From Saururus chinensis (Eukaryota > Streptophyta > Magnoliopsida > Piperales > Saururaceae): a stretch of 64,000 bases of DNA. How positions within the stretch are numbered: the stretch's first letter is position 1; each line of letters starts with the position of its first letter. Made by a program: the position numbers and the translations under genes. The stretch covers positions 15,556,501 through 15,620,500 of the forward strand of contig CP141146.1 in assembly GCA_035235625.1 (NCBI GenBank). Reading direction: 5' to 3'. The notes under the pieces are model-generated. The model did no database searches. It was not told the DNA's origin and was given only the letters and a program-made list of their open reading frames with translations. Of this stretch, positions 23,850 to 36,580 are shown one piece after another.

Positions 23850-25400
23850 ATTTTCATAATTTAAAAATTGCATTAACTTAAAGAGGGATGAGTACAAGAT
23901 TAAGGCAATACAAATAGACTCCCCCTCGTAGGAAACCAAAAGAAACCGCGCCAAATGGTGGACACAAGCACTTTAGGACAAAGGCATAGAAACCAGAAAA
24001 GGAATATAACTACGAAAAAGGAAACATTAGTCACTCCAATTGTCTTCATGGAAGATTCGATCCTACCAGATGAACGTATCCGTAATTACGGCTAGGAATC
24101 GGTTCTGGTCGGGTTGGCCTTGACCCTCACTGAAATCAGGTCGGGTAATGACCCAACCTTATTTTTAAATCGAGTGAAAAATCTAAACCCTAACCTTACT
24201 TGAGTCGGGTCGGGTCAGGTATGCTGGTAACCCTACTTTTTTTCTTCAATTTTTTTGTTTGACTCATATTATATACCTTCTATTTTCTAAGGTCAAACAC
24301 AAATGAAATTAAATACATTATAACATTAATTTGTAATATTTGGTTCTTTGACTTTTGTAGCTGATACTTTTATCGTAGTAGTAATCAACGAAGACCTTAG
24401 AGGTATAATATTGCATTTTCTCTATTCTAAGAGAATGATAACAAAACAGACCTTCAACGTCTGCATGATCAGCCCACTTGGCTTTCGATAACTCACATAC
24501 CAACGCAAAACAGATTAAACATTATTTCTTTAATGGCCAGAGAGAATTATGCATTTCAGCATGTCTTAATTTCAAAATTCTAGTAACTACTTCTCTATAG
24601 CTGCTCATAACTATACCCTCTTTAGCAACTAGTAACACTTAATTACAATTTTCCTCATTCGAAAATTGTCCCTCATCGAGCTTTATTATCCGCCTATTTG
24701 GTTCCATATTATTAACATGTTCTCAATTATGACTGTGAGGCCTTTAACACAGAGCTAAATCTAGTATGTGATGTATCCTTCTGAAGGAGAGAAGATAAGT
24801 AATAAATACAACAAAATATGACATATTTTTATTTTATTCACCACACCTAAAGAATAATAGAAAAGAAATTAAACTATATATAAATTAACAACACTTTGAT
24901 GATATTGTCCTCTGTTATCCCAAAATGGATGTCTACTAAAAAGTAAAATATATGTGATCACACCTATCCTCCAAACATCTTATTCATGCCAAAATTTATG
25001 TTTAAGCACTTCTAGTTTAACATAGTATGCATTAAACAAATACTATAATAATAATATAAAAAATTCTAATAGACTAACAATATAATAATAATGTTCTTTA
25101 TTATTTGTAATTAGGTAAAAGTCAAGTTGTGCGGGTCGGGTTCGACCCGACCCTAAATTCAAAACGGGTCAAAAGCCTAAACCCTGACCCTGACCCTACC
25201 TGTCATCGGGTCAGATTCAGGTCTGGTAAACGGGGCGGGTTGGATTTTCCCAGCACTATCCGTAATACACCGGGTTTGTAAAATGATGATTGTTGCAACA
25301 CTATGAGTATCATTGCATTTGTATAAGTAACATAACGCCAAATAGTTTTGTAGATGATAGTTGCACAGTATAACATTGTGTGGAGTCGAGAATCCATCTC
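23850..25400 (-). repeat. Dispersed repeat R, copy 3, split by hAT element
   Basis: Left part 23,850-24,086 and right part 25,259-25,400 are one copy of repeat R (compare 4,205-4,500) interrupted by the hAT element at 24,087-25,258. The intact site in unit 1 reads GAACGTATCCATAATACACC. Confidence 0.55.
24087..25258. mobile_element. Non-autonomous hAT-type element, 1,172 bp
   Basis: Flanked by a perfect 8-bp duplication TCCGTAAT (24,079-24,086 and 25,259-25,266). Ends are imperfect inverted repeats: left TACGGCTAGGAATC, right reverse complement TAGTGCTGGGAAAATC. Both subterminal regions are rich in GGGTCGGGT and its complement. No transposase is present. 8-bp duplications and TA-G-G ends fit the hAT superfamily. 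Unit 1 shows the empty site near 4,440. Confidence 0.82.
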
Positions 25401-26236
25401 ATTTTCCTCTCAAAGCGTACAAAAGCAAGCCTCATAATGTGGCATTTAATTAGTATTAATGCCTTAACCACTTATGAAAAGGCACAATTGACGATCTGTG
25501 ATTTTATAATAAATTTAGGGCTCTGTGTGTCTCTCGGGAACTTAGGTTTTCCCCCTATTGCACTTTGTGCATTGCACACCATGTTGACGGTGTATTTCAC
25601 CACTCACCAAATAACCCATCAACGTGAGATTATAGAAGCACTGACAGTTACGCCATGCTAATGGGTCATGTCTTAAGTGGTAGAACACAATGCCACCGCC
25701 AGGCCTTTCTGCGACCAGCTGCCACCCCTGTTAGTCTCAATGGCCTTCGCCCATCCCACTGAACATCATAAGGCTAGTCTCATGCCTTCCCTCTTGCCAT
25801 TGTGTCCTCTCCATGATCTTCGACTAAGACTCTCCCTCCTCCACACCTTTCCACAATCTTTATTCCGTAGTGTTGATCATCGTTGGATCCATTTACCTCC
25901 CGCATCATACTCTGTCCATGGGTGCATCATCTGCGTCCCCTCATCAATGCTTTCCCAATCATCCTATGTCTACACCTTCTACCTTCATGATACTAAATTT
26001 GCATGTAGAATGTTTCGCGTAGTCAAGTACACATTAATTAAAATTATGGTGTAGTAGATGTCATGATAGACAACATAATACAAGATGTTGTGGTTGAAGA
26101 ATACGATAGTATTTATGATATGTATTACACTTCATGTTAGTCTTATGAGTAAGATCACATTCTCTGGCTTCTCTTTCTAGTTCTGCTTGCATTACACTTC
26201 CTGTTAGTCTTATGCATCTCTTTATTTGTACTGCAG
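25401..26236. other. Noncoding stretch before the degraded IWS1 copy
   Basis: Contains a C-rich block at about 25,670-25,900 resembling the left flank of element 2 (5,550-5,720). Reading frames of 93-125 residues at 25,380-26,054 show no recognisable family and lack counterparts elsewhere. Unit 1 has deleted this stretch. Confidence 0.35.
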
Positions 26237-27192
26237 GATGCAACATCATATGGAGGTGCTAGATCATAACGTACTAACTAATTGGAGGAAGTGCCTGGAG
26301 CCTCTGCCAGATGGAAACTTACCTAATGCAAGCATGATAGGTACATGCAGTATGCTCATGAACATGTTTATCCCTTCTATGAACATATTGCCATTAAATC
26401 AGATGGTATGGATTATTTACATGTATGCTTTTGATGCAGTTACTAATAAATTTAAACCAGGTGGAGAGGCGAGATCAATTCAAAATCAGTGATCTTTGGA
26501 AAAGTAAGCTTAAGTTGTGGTTTGAAGACCAATATTCTTTTGCTTCCTCCCTATTTTTGCCTGTGTTAGTAATGGCAGTTCCTTTCTTTCTCGTGTTCTG
26601 CAAGCTGTCAAGTTCTTATCAATGTCCGACAAACGGATCAGTCCCCACAGGGAACTTGCCAAGGATTTTGTCGAGCAATGGGTACTTGAAACATTTCATA
26701 TCAACCATATATGTCTAAGGAACTACTAATTATAATCACAATATAAATCGGGAAATGGTCTACAGAAGCAATAAATATTGGGTAGAAGAATGGGCTTTGT
26801 AGAAAGGAGAAGCGACGATCATAGGCTACCATCTCCAAGGTAATAGAGTACATACATTGATTTTCTTACTTTGAATAAACTTATACTAATTGTTGTTTGT
26901 AAGTCTCAATTGAGCCGTTTTCAACGTGTGACTGTTTGTTCTTGATGTAGGTCATCTGCTGGAATTCATGGTGGTTGCATGGCCAAAGCATCATCCCCTT
27001 GGCGTACATATGTATGCTGCGATGCGTAATGACAAAGCTTCTGCTAGACATGGTTCCTGCCGGACCAAGGTCAGTTTGAGTATATTTCTATTTTCTAGTA
27101 GCATGAAATATAGACAAAGGCTAGTGCATATATATTTGGTTTGAAAGTACTGATGGCCGCTGCAAGCAATGAAGATGAAGGAAACTGACAGA
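26237..27192 (+). pseudogene. IWS1: Degraded IWS1 copy 3
   Basis: Remnant that begins at exon 3 (GATGCAACATCATATGGAG...) and lacks exons 1 and 2. Exon 3 is shortened after NLPNASMI by loss of about 26 bases. Exon 4 reads LLINLNQVERRDQFKIS, closer to typical plant IWS1 (a DRR-type motif) than the same exon in copies 1 and 2. The exon 5 acceptor is damaged (TTCTGCAAGCTGTC), exon 6 has in-frame stops, and the last exon ends in a frame different from the intact genes. It follows copy 2 head to tail, so the ancestral unit carried two IWS1 genes. Confidence 0.8.
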
Positions 27193-27539
27193 TGATAATA
27201 ACTTTTGAGCTTAATTAGGCTGATCAAGTTTCTCCCCATTTGTGTAAACAATTCTCCTATCACTATTCCGTGCCTACAGCTAGGGGTGTTAACAAGTCGA
27301 GCCAGCTCGTCAAGTAAGGATGCCTCGACTCGACTCGACTCGAATATGGCTCGACTCGAAGTGGCTCGGCTCGAACTTGACTTGAACTCGAATATTTTTG
27401 AGTCGAGCTCAAGTATACCCTGGCTCGACTCGAATAAAACTCGAACTTAGCTCAAACTCGACTCATACTCAACTCGAACTCGAATAAAATTTATAAATAT
27501 ATCTTATAATACATATAAATACAAATTAATAGTTACACA

Positions 27540-27561
27540 CACAAACAAACAAACAAACAAA

Positions 27562-27613
<52 letters not shown>
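27540..27613. repeat. Compound microsatellite
   Basis: (ACAA)n followed by (CA)n and (TA)n inside the hAT element. Confidence 0.95.
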
Positions 27614-28436
27614 ATTATTAAGTTAAAAAATGGGATACATTATTGACTATAGTACATATCAAACTATATGTCAATCATTATACAAAAATGTAATTATGTC
27701 TAACAAATTATGATATATCTTTTCAAATTTTATGTAGAAAATAATGTCATAATTCTTAAAATTTTAAATTTTACAATAATTTTCTAAAAGTGTTTTTTTT
27801 TCTTTGCTTTGCTATTTTTTTTTCCTGTTGCATGGATTTTGCCTGTTTTTTACATCTAGTTGATAAAGATTCAAATTTGGAAACTGGGCTTGATTGAATC
27901 CGATGTTTTATTTTTTCTCTCGGTGATATTGGTCCAATATTTTTATTTGAGATTATTTAAATTCTATTGGTTTAAACAGCTAATCTGTATTTTTGGAGGC
28001 TATCACTATAATTTAAGAGTTAATTTTTAGATTTTTTTTAGTAAATTGTATGCTTATGTTTTGAACTTCTTCTTGTCGGATCTATTGAGGGAATCGAGTG
28101 CTAGAAGAATCCGCCTTCTTGGATGAAAAAAACCTCCCCTTGAACACCATTCGCCTCCACCTCAAAAGAAGAAGACGATGCTGCCAATTAAAGCTACTTT
28201 AGAAACTCGGACCCGAACCAACCCATATGGAACCGACCCAAAATTGACCTGGTTCGGGTTGGGTTGGGTCCTTTTATGGGTAGGGTCGGGTATTAAAAGT
28301 ACAAATCAGAATGATTTTCGGGTAGAGTCTGGTTCTGTTCATAAAATACCCAAGACCCGACCCGACCCAATATTTAACCCAGTAACCCAAACCCAACCCG
28401 GCGTATTAACCCTGAAACCCTAATTTACACAACCCA

Positions 28437-28461
28437 TATATATATATATATATATATATAT
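28437..28461. repeat. (TA)n microsatellite
   Basis: About twelve TA repeats inside the hAT element. Confidence 0.9.
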
Positions 28462-29811
28462 CTTCATTTCCCAATATATATTCATTTCCCATCCTCTCCG
28501 CTGCTTTACTTCTTCATCTGCCAATCAGCTCAATCCCCGATTCCTCCACACCCTCTCCATAGGTATTGTATATATCCCACAGTAGATTCTCTCTTTCTCT
28601 CTCAATCCAGCCTGATCTCTCTTTCCATCACCCATGCCCACTCCCTCTAGACCTCCGTTGTCGTCTACACAACTTATAGTACCCTTGTTGGCGAGATCGG
28701 TCTGTCCACCCTCACTGCCTGTGATGAGGCTGCTGCTCCCACCGTAATCATTTTCTCGACCAGAAACCTTTGACCCCCATCAACTGTGGCTGGATGTGAG
28801 AGGACCTAGTTCGGACCGTCAATGGCAGGCTCAGAGGGCTGATTTTGTAATCAAAGCTGAAGCTTTTACCAATCGGGGAGTAAGTCGGTGAAGATGGGAA
28901 GGAGGGCATATGCGATCATGTACCAAAGAGGGAGCTCCCTACTGGCGATGATGATTAGACGATGGTTCTATTCTCTGCATGTGGGTTGATGAGGAATGAC
29001 TCTATTTTTTGCCCGTGTTTGATTAGAGAACGTCTTTGTAATATTTTTTCTGCGGCAGATTCCAGGTTGAGTTTTTCTTGAGTGTTATAAATTGAAATTT
29101 TTTCCTTCTTGACCAAAAGATGTAAATTCAATGCTGATATATGCCAATGTCCCAGCCTCTCGAATATTAGTTTGATTATTACAATGTCTGATTTCACCCT
29201 CTCCGTGTGAACAATACAGTGCGTAAATATGATAGCGTAGACGGTGTTATTGCTGCTTCGACCCAAACCTAAATAATCTTTGTTACCAGTCTGCCATTAA
29301 TTGTCTAACTACCTATAATGAGTTCAGAAATCTTACATTTTTTGGCACTAGACGTTCCCAAAATGGGTACTAAATAAATTTGTTGATAAATTTTTTAGCA
29401 TTTGATATACTTGAAAGAGATGCAACCCTACTTGAAACCGAGCTGAGATTCAGAGATTGAGCCCGATTTGAGCTACTTCCCTTTGTGTAATGGAACGAGT
29501 TCGAGCTCGAGCTCGTGTTTTTAGTTCGAGTTGAGCTCGAGCTAGTAAGCTTGAGCTCATTCGAGCCACGAGTCTAGTTTGAGCTACAGGAGCTCAAACT
29601 CGACTCAACTCGGCTCGTTAGCACCCCTACCTACAACTAGTTATGAGATGTAAAGCGGTAATTATGGTAATTACTTGAGGTGGCTGCTCAACATGTAAAT
29701 GAATTGTAGAAACAAGTTCAGGATGAGATATGAATGAGCCATTGTATAATTTCAGTTTACATACTAAGTATTTTTTACTTCTAAGAATTATGTAAATAGA
29801 AGGACCATTTT

Positions 29812-30276
29812 TTTAATTAAGAAATTGCATTAACTCAAAGAAGGAAGAGTACAAGATTCTGGCAATACAAATAGACACCGTCAAAGAGAACTAAAAGAAG
29901 CCACTCCAAGAGGTGAACACAAGAATGTTAAGCTGATGCTAGCTATGAAACCAAAAAAGGACTAATAACTACAAAGGAGGAAACATTAGTCGCTCTAAAA
30001 GTCTTTAGGGAAGTAACACTAACATAAAATTTCAACCTTTCCGGAAGAAAGCATCCATAATACACCAAGTTTGTAAATTGATGGTTGTTGCAACACTACG
30101 AGCATCTTTGCGTTAGTAGAAATCCGCCTGCTTATCTCACTCCAAAGAAAAGTAACATAAACACCAAATAGTGTTTTGTGGAGTTTCTAGTATATTACAT
30201 TGTGTGAAATGGTGAATCCATCTCACTTTCCCGTGGAAGTCAAGAGCAATCTACATAATGCACCATTTAAATAGTA
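29812..30276 (-). repeat. Dispersed repeat R, copy 4
   Basis: Follows the 3' flank of IWS1 copy 3 and matches 4,835-5,300 throughout, ending at the Stowaway remnant. Confidence 0.5.
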
Positions 30277-30473
30277 CTCACTCTGTCCTAAATTATTAGC
30301 TAAATTTGGGAAAACAAATTTGTTCTCCATTAATAGTTCTATTGTGTTAAATTTTAAGTGGTTGGGTACTTAAAGAAAGAGTATCATAAGCTATTTTTTC
30401 CTTATCTTCGATATGGGTTTCACCCTTCAATAAAACCTACCATTTTCCACTTGTAGTTGTTAATATAGGACGT
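30277..30473. mobile_element. Stowaway MITE, right end lost (unit 2)
   Basis: Left end CTCACTCTGTCCTAAA after TA; body colinear with 5,305-5,498. The right terminal repeat is shortened to TATAGGACGTA, so about eight bases of the end are deleted. Confidence 0.8.
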
Positions 30474-30699
30474 ACTTGATCTCCTAACCCCTCATGAAAT
30501 AATTAAGGGCTCTAAGCGACTAGTGGGCAACTAGGGTTCCCCCTACATCTGCCACTTTGTTGCCACAACTAGGCCATTCTCCGAGCAACTGCAACCCTTG
30601 TTACTCTCCTCCACCCATCCCATTGGGCTCTCCATCGCCTCTCCCTCATCCATACCTTTCGATGATCTTTGTTCCCTAGAATTGACTATCATTTGATCC

Positions 30700-30930
30700 G
30701 TTTAACATATGGGTCAAAACATTTTAACAACTATGTTAGAATATTTTGACACATAGGCTAAAATAATTCTATAAGTATATGTCAACATGTGTTAACATAG
30801 TCATTCAAACGTTTTCATACACTTGTCAAAACATGTTAAGACATTTGTTAAAACATTTGATAATTGTGTCAAAACATTTTAACAATTGTTTTAAAATGTT
30901 TTTAAAGTACATATCTAAACATATTTGAAT
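30700..30930. repeat. Type-2 palindrome array upstream of element-2 gene (unit 2)
   Basis: Colinear with 5,721-5,948. Includes TGTCAAAACATTTTAACA at about 30,867-30,884 and TGTTTTAAAATGTTTTTAAA directly after. Confidence 0.7.
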
Positions 30931-31473
30931 GGATCTTGAGCACAACAAAACAAGAGAAGAAATGGCTGAAGTTGATAGTTGTGTCATGTGTGCCATACAG
31001 GGTGGACAACATAAGGCCAATAATAACGAGCAACAGACTTATAACCGAAAAGATGGAGTTTGGGTCATTCTACAAGTTTTATGCAGTGACAAGGTTAACA
31101 TGTTGCAAGCAATTGCTAGAGCAATTAGTATTGAGTTGGTGTAAAGAGTTCACCTTATGCCCTTTACGGAGAAGGGTGTTTCCCTCATCAAGAACCTACG
31201 GTTTGTGGAAAAGATAATGTGTATCTTGTTAGGGAAACACACTCCAAATAGTTCAATCTTTGAGAGATATTTCTCTAGGAGATATGAGAAGTTGGAGATG
31301 AAGAGGGTGAGGCCCTCTTAGAGAAGCAAAAAAGGAAAGCCAACAATGGGGAGGGTTTTGTGTTCCTATCTTGATGACCTCTCATCTCTCAATGATTACA
31401 ATTGGGCAGAAGTCGAATATGAATTCCTACGAGACTCTATCATAGACTACCATCTCACCCTGAATAAGAGGAT

Positions 31474-32738
31474 TGTAAGAGTTTAATATTTGTTTAATTG
31501 ACTTAGCGGATCGCTAAATTGCTCTTAAAACTAGTACTTCGATAAGTAAGAATTAAGAGTTCTAGCCTTTCTGCGTAGAATATTTTTTAAGTGAAAACAA
31601 TTAAAACCTAATGATCACTCACATTTCATTCTCGAAATATCAATCAATCAATCCACACATGAATACAATAATTTACGTAGAAAATCTCAACTAGGGTAAA
31701 AAACTACAACAGTTCTAAAGAAACCAAATCAATGCACTAGAAACTAAGACTTTTATATAGACATAAGCAAACCACCAACCTTATTTAGACTCTAACACAA
31801 GCTCCTCTTATTCAGATCATTGTTTCTGGTCATCAAGTCTTCTCTAAGTACTTGTAATTTTCCCATCCTTACATTGTGTTTGTCTCCTTCTAGTCTTCAA
31901 CAAGCACCTCTTGTTGTCTTAACTTTAGCCTTGTGAAAATCTTTAATCTTCCATTGAAGACATGCTGTAACTCCTCTTTGAATACTCTTTGTATAATCTC
32001 ATTTAGTTGTGGATTGTCTTCTTTAATTCACTATAGATATTCAATTCAAAGTTCAAGTCAATTTTTCTTTCAAAAATAATAAGCAAAGGTGTAAACCTTT
32101 TTTTCTTTTCTCCTCTAGGTTTTTCTCTCTAAAATTTTGTGATTTCATAACCATTACATAGCTCATTAAGTCGGTTCAGGACTTGTACTTGAATAATAAA
32201 TGAAATTGAAGTTGGGAGGTCTTAATTTAGGTAAGCTTTTCTTGAAACAATTGATTGCTCTAAACAGCGATCGATCGGTCACTGTTTTTAATGCGCATGG
32301 TAATTCAAGCAATTTATCGATTACAATAGCGATCGATAACTCTCGGCTTCATTTTACGCAGGGCTGAATTAATATACGATCAATTGTTCTTCTCTTCATT
32401 GTTTGCAACGATCGATGTTATGATAAAATTTTCCCTTTTTGCCATTTTTACCCTAAATCTTTCCTAAACCTCTAAAATCACTTTTGAAAAATTTTCAAGT
32501 AATTTTTATGCTAATGTGACCTAAATAAGCTGAAAAACCCTTCACATTCTTCAATCTTTCACCTTGATCAATAAAACATGTATGCTCCTATTTTTTAAGT
32601 TTGTCGACTCCAAATCTAATTCGACCACAATTACCTCAAATCACATTCTAAGACTCATTATATAGATAAGGTTCATTGACATAATTTTGACAAAGAAATC
32701 AACAAATAAACTAGACATATAACTCATATGTTCTTACA
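31474..32738 (-). mobile_element. Probable solo LTR of copia-like type (unit 2)
   Basis: Insert with ends TGTAAGAG and TTCTTACA, giving TG...CA and a 7-bp inverted terminal repeat; 1,265 bp; ortholog of 6,514-7,770. Interior has several CGATCGAT words (32,250-32,420). A matching 5-bp target duplication is not evident (AGGAT versus AATTG), so it may be old or of another class. Confidence 0.5.
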
Positions 32739-33079
32739 AATTGATGGAAAAGAAAATTGTTGTGGCTCACTGATTGGGGCCGCAATTGTGCTCCATGTAA
32801 TTACTCTTTTGTTTTGTACATAAATATTTATATTGTCAACTCTTTAAGTGTGCTCCAGTTACTTTCTTGTTTGTTTTGAAATTGTTTGTGCTAGCTATGG
32901 TTGTTTGAGCATGCAACCACTTTTGTACCAGTTGTCCCCTATTTGTTGATAAGGTTATTGGAGTGGATGACAAGGGAGGAGAGAAGAATTGTTAGGGAAG
33001 AAGTTACCAAAGGCAGTTGGAGATGGTAACAATAATGTTCTCGATTCTATGTTTTCAACATAGAATAATGTCATTTGTT

Positions 33080-33260
33080 TTAGTTGTTCAAAATTTTCTA
33101 TTGAAATTGTTATAAAACTGTGGTGAAATTGTTATTTCAACTATGTAAAAAAGTTTTGACAACCGTACCCAAATGTTTTGAAAACTATGTCAAAATATTT
33201 TGACATGGTCATCAAAATGTTATGACATAGTCATCAAAATGTTTGGTAACCACCTATATA
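33080..33260. repeat. Type-2 palindrome array (element-2 intron, unit 2)
   Basis: Includes TGTCAAAATATTTTGACA near 33,188-33,205 with 8-bp arms, and CATCAAAATGTTATGACA. Confidence 0.75.
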
Positions 33261-35039
33261 CGAGCAATTTTGGTTACTAATTTTACTCATTCATTATATG
33301 TTAGATTATTTTGGACCTTATAACTACTGAGGGTGAGGAAGCTCTCTTTGGGATGGTCAGTGGGACCGGGCATCAGGTGGAAGAGCAGGTTGAAGTAGGT
33401 CTGGGTTCAACTCGAAGAGTACCGAATAACTTGGACATTGCTTGGGGTCCCTTAATTGAGGCACAATTAGTCTATGCAAAATTGGTTGATGCACTGTACG
33501 CAAACATTGTTTCAAGGCTCATAGACATAGTTGCTGAAGTAAAATGGTTGAAGTAGTTGGGTGAGGGAGAGAGTTGTAGAGCCGCATCATCCTCTGGATG
33601 GGGCACAATCCCACCCAAGAAGAGCCCCTCCCCACCTGAGAAGCTTTCAATCCCTCCTAAGAACTTAGCAGCCCCTCCCAAGAAGAGGGAAGACCCACCT
33701 AAGAAGAGGACTCTGAAGAGGCCGAGTAAGAAGGCCGTGAAGAGCAATGAGGAGACCATTCCTACTGAGACGATCCCTCATGCTAAGGAGCCCCTTCCTA
33801 AGGAAACCCTTCATACTGAGGAGATCCCTCATGTTGTCGAGCTAGTGCCAAAGGGCACCACCGTTGCGGAGCCTAGTGGCAGGAAGAAGAAGGCCGTTGA
33901 CATTTAAATTCAGCACAACCCGCTCTGTAGAAGGTGAAGATTAAGGCTGTGAAAAGAACACCATGACCGAGGAGGAAGAGGAGGCTGCAGCTAGCCTAAT
34001 TGCATCCTAGTCGGAGAGTTATATTGAGGTCTTCAACATACAAGAGCAGCCATTGAAAATCAAGCTCCACAGTCCACTTAAGAATTTGAGTGAGATGGAC
34101 CAGGGGACCATTAGAAAGTTCATGACAAATAGAACCCACTCTATCACAGGAGTTGTATTAGACAATGACTTGGTAAATATTCTCAGGGATGCATATATCT
34201 CATCTAGTGTAACCACTTTTACTAGCCTCACTGTATCTTTCATGTAGTCCACATTTCTTAAAGTTTAACTTTATGCTTTTATGGATGCAGGTCATTGATA
34301 CATACATGCATATGATTCAAGAGAGGGCAAATAAATTATTCACAAAACCATCCCCAAAATACCATTTTGGAATCTTCGTAATGCAATACTATCTCAACCA
34401 AGTATGCTTCAACATTATGTCTTCCTAATGGATAGGATCTAAAGTATGAAGTGCATTTGATTGTCTTGCTTCTGCTATTGACACTAAAGACTCTGTCAAG
34501 TGAGAAGATGGCCAATTTGCTAAGGACCTTGTCTGGTATAGATAAAGATGAAGAGTATCCAAACTATATATATTCATTCCTACATGTGATAACGATCACT
34601 TCCACCTCTTGGTAATTGATGAGTTGTAGGGAGAAATCAAATGATTTGACTCCATGGGCAAGCATGGACACAAGAAGAGGTAACCTTCTGTTAGAAAACT
34701 GGTAAGTAATTATTGGTTACATTGAGGACCATATGGGGTTCCATGCATAAATTTATTGAGGGCCTTATTCAGAAGGGTCTATATCAATCTAGTGGAGTTA
34801 ATTGTAGACTTTTTCTCATGCGCACTGTATACTACATAAGTTCCCAGATGCATGTTGACTACACTAAGGTATATGAGTCAACTTTCACCTTACTTTAGAT
34901 GCTCAGCTAACACGAGATGTATAACTCTAGGAATAAAAAATTAGGAAGTTTAAGCAAAATTGACACACACTAGCATGCAAAATCAGATTGATAACATAAA
35001 TTAAATGAAAGTTTTAAACTAAAATCTTTAACTAACTAT

Positions 35040-35471
35040 TGAGAGTTTAATATTCATCTAGCCTCTATACATGGGAATATTCATTAGGCAAAAAACTAAT
35101 TATCTAGCATTCTCAATCTATCAACAATTCAATCCACAAAGCATGCAAATCACACATGAGCACACAAGGATTTAATGCGGAAAACCACAACTAGGGTAAA
35201 AAAAACCATGATAACAACTTTTGGCCAAAATCAATACACTAATTATAAGTACGACACTGCATAGACACATGCAAACTACCAACCTTTGTTGTATGACTAA
35301 CCCAAAAACTCATTTTTGTTTAGATCTTCAACAAATTCTTTTCCTTGTGCCGATCGATCACAAATGAATCTAGTCAAATTACTAAGACTAAAAAACATAC
35401 ATGAATTTTTGATATAATTTTGATCATCGAAATTATCTAAGTATAGTACATATGCCTCATATTCCCTTTCT
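35040..35471. mobile_element. LTR-like insert with internal deletion (unit 2)
   Basis: Ortholog of 10,026-10,685. About 215 bp between the GATCGATC cluster and the AAATCTAGT-like word are missing compared with unit 1. Confidence 0.4.
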
Positions 35472-35879
35472 CTGCCGCCCAGTCCAACCTCATCAACTTA
35501 AAGTGGTTTCCTGTAATTAGAAATTAGTAAACCAGTTGAATACAATAAGAACCGTATGTGCAAGACAAAGAACATTCTGATTCAACTTATAACTACAAAG
35601 AAGAAACATGTCTCAATGCATGCTTCCATGGATTCTTGATGAGCAAGCTTTGTGTTTTAATCTATGCAATAATGCATTGTGGCATGCTTGTTCCCTACAG
35701 TTTTGGCCAAAATAGATGACCTTTGGTATCTTGCACATATGGTTATACACTCCTATTATCGTTCACTGATAAACATTAATCTAAAGACAATAAATTACTA
35801 AAATGTTAAGTACCTAAGGTTATTTGCTTCTCAAACTCTAATCTAAGTTAGTCTAACCCTAGTCAAATTAAAAGTCTAG
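35472..35879. other. Noncoding stretch conserved in both units
   Basis: Matches 10,686-10,895 joined to 13,070-13,240, and includes the empty site of the unit 1 solo LTR at about 35,677-35,681. No gene seen. Confidence 0.4.
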
Positions 35880-36580
35880 TGGCTTTCACCAACTAACTAA
35901 AATATTTTAATAGTTATGTAAAAATAATTTGACATCAATGTCAAAACAATTTACCGCAATATTAAATCATTTAAAGAGTCATAAACCCTAAATTGACAAT
36001 CGTGTTAAAATGTTTGGACAATGTTGTCAAATCATTTTAACACTATTGTTGTAAACAAAGTTATAACCTTTTCCATCGACTAACCAATATATTTTAGCAA
36101 TTGTGTCAAAATGATTTGACATAAGTGTCAAAATAGTTTAACACAACGTTAAATTATTCAAATAGTCCTAAACCCTAAATTGATGAGGGTGTTAAAATGT
36201 TTGGATTTTGTTCTCAAATTGTTTCAACACTATTATTTTAACAAGGAAGAAGCATCAAAATAACAATCAAAATATTTTATCCAAATGTGTTAGTAGAACA
36301 AAATCAAAATCAATTGTTTAAATGCATATGTCAAAACATTTTAATCCTGAGGTTCAAACGATTTGAAAAAATTTTAAAACTTTTTTATAACAACATCAAA
36401 ATCAAATAGTTCAAACAATTTAATTACATTTGCCGAAAAGTTGTAACCATAAGTTTCAAATGATTTGACAACATTGTCAATTTTTTTATAACATTAAAAT
36501 CAAACTATTCAAAAATATTAATCGCATCAATCAAAATGTTTTAACCCTAAGATTCAAACTATTTGAAAAAAGTTCAAAAA
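35880..36580. repeat. Type-2 palindrome array, 3' of element-2 gene (unit 2)
   Basis: Ortholog of 13,240-13,960. Includes TTGACATAAGTGTCAAAATA and many AAAACATTTTAA-like words. Confidence 0.6.

Larger units (their letters stand above)
27281..29629. mobile_element. Non-autonomous hAT element, 2,349 bp
   Basis: Ends TAGGGGTGTTAACAAG and, reverse-complemented from the right, TAGGGGTGCTAACGAG, typical of hAT. Target duplication CCTACAGC/CCTACAAC (27,273-27,280 and 29,630-29,637, one mismatch). Both subterminal regions (27,290-27,480 and 29,440-29,620) are packed with CTCGACTCG/GAGCTCGAG words, as expected for transposase-binding repeats. The interior has a CA/TA microsatellite, GGGTTGGGTC-rich sequence (28,200-28,430) that may be an older nested hAT remnant, and no transposase. 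Unit 1 has the empty site near 4,665. Confidence 0.87.
30931..34915 (+). pseudogene. Element-2 DUF1985-like/Ulp1-like gene (unit 2)
   Basis: Ortholog of 5,951-9,850 and the better preserved copy at its 3' end. N-terminal part at 30,936-31,470 (MEFGSFYKFYA, SSLNDYNWAE). After the LTR-like insert and a type-2 intron come the linker (33,311-33,556), the PPKK-rich segment (33,557-33,907) and the Ulp1-like part. The latter shows LVNILRDAYISS, VIDTYMHMIQER, then FIPTCDNDHFHLLVIDE (34,573-34,623), where the His fits the catalytic position, and QSSGVNCRLFLM with the Cys at 34,803-34,805. These match the His and Q-x-C boxes of C48/Ulp1 SUMO proteases. Stops, frameshifts and the insert show it is inactive. 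Confidence 0.65.

Noticed and set aside
25380-26054. Frames of 93 and 125 residues as new genes
   Set aside because: No family resemblance, and the stretch is partly a decayed copy of the element-2 left flank.
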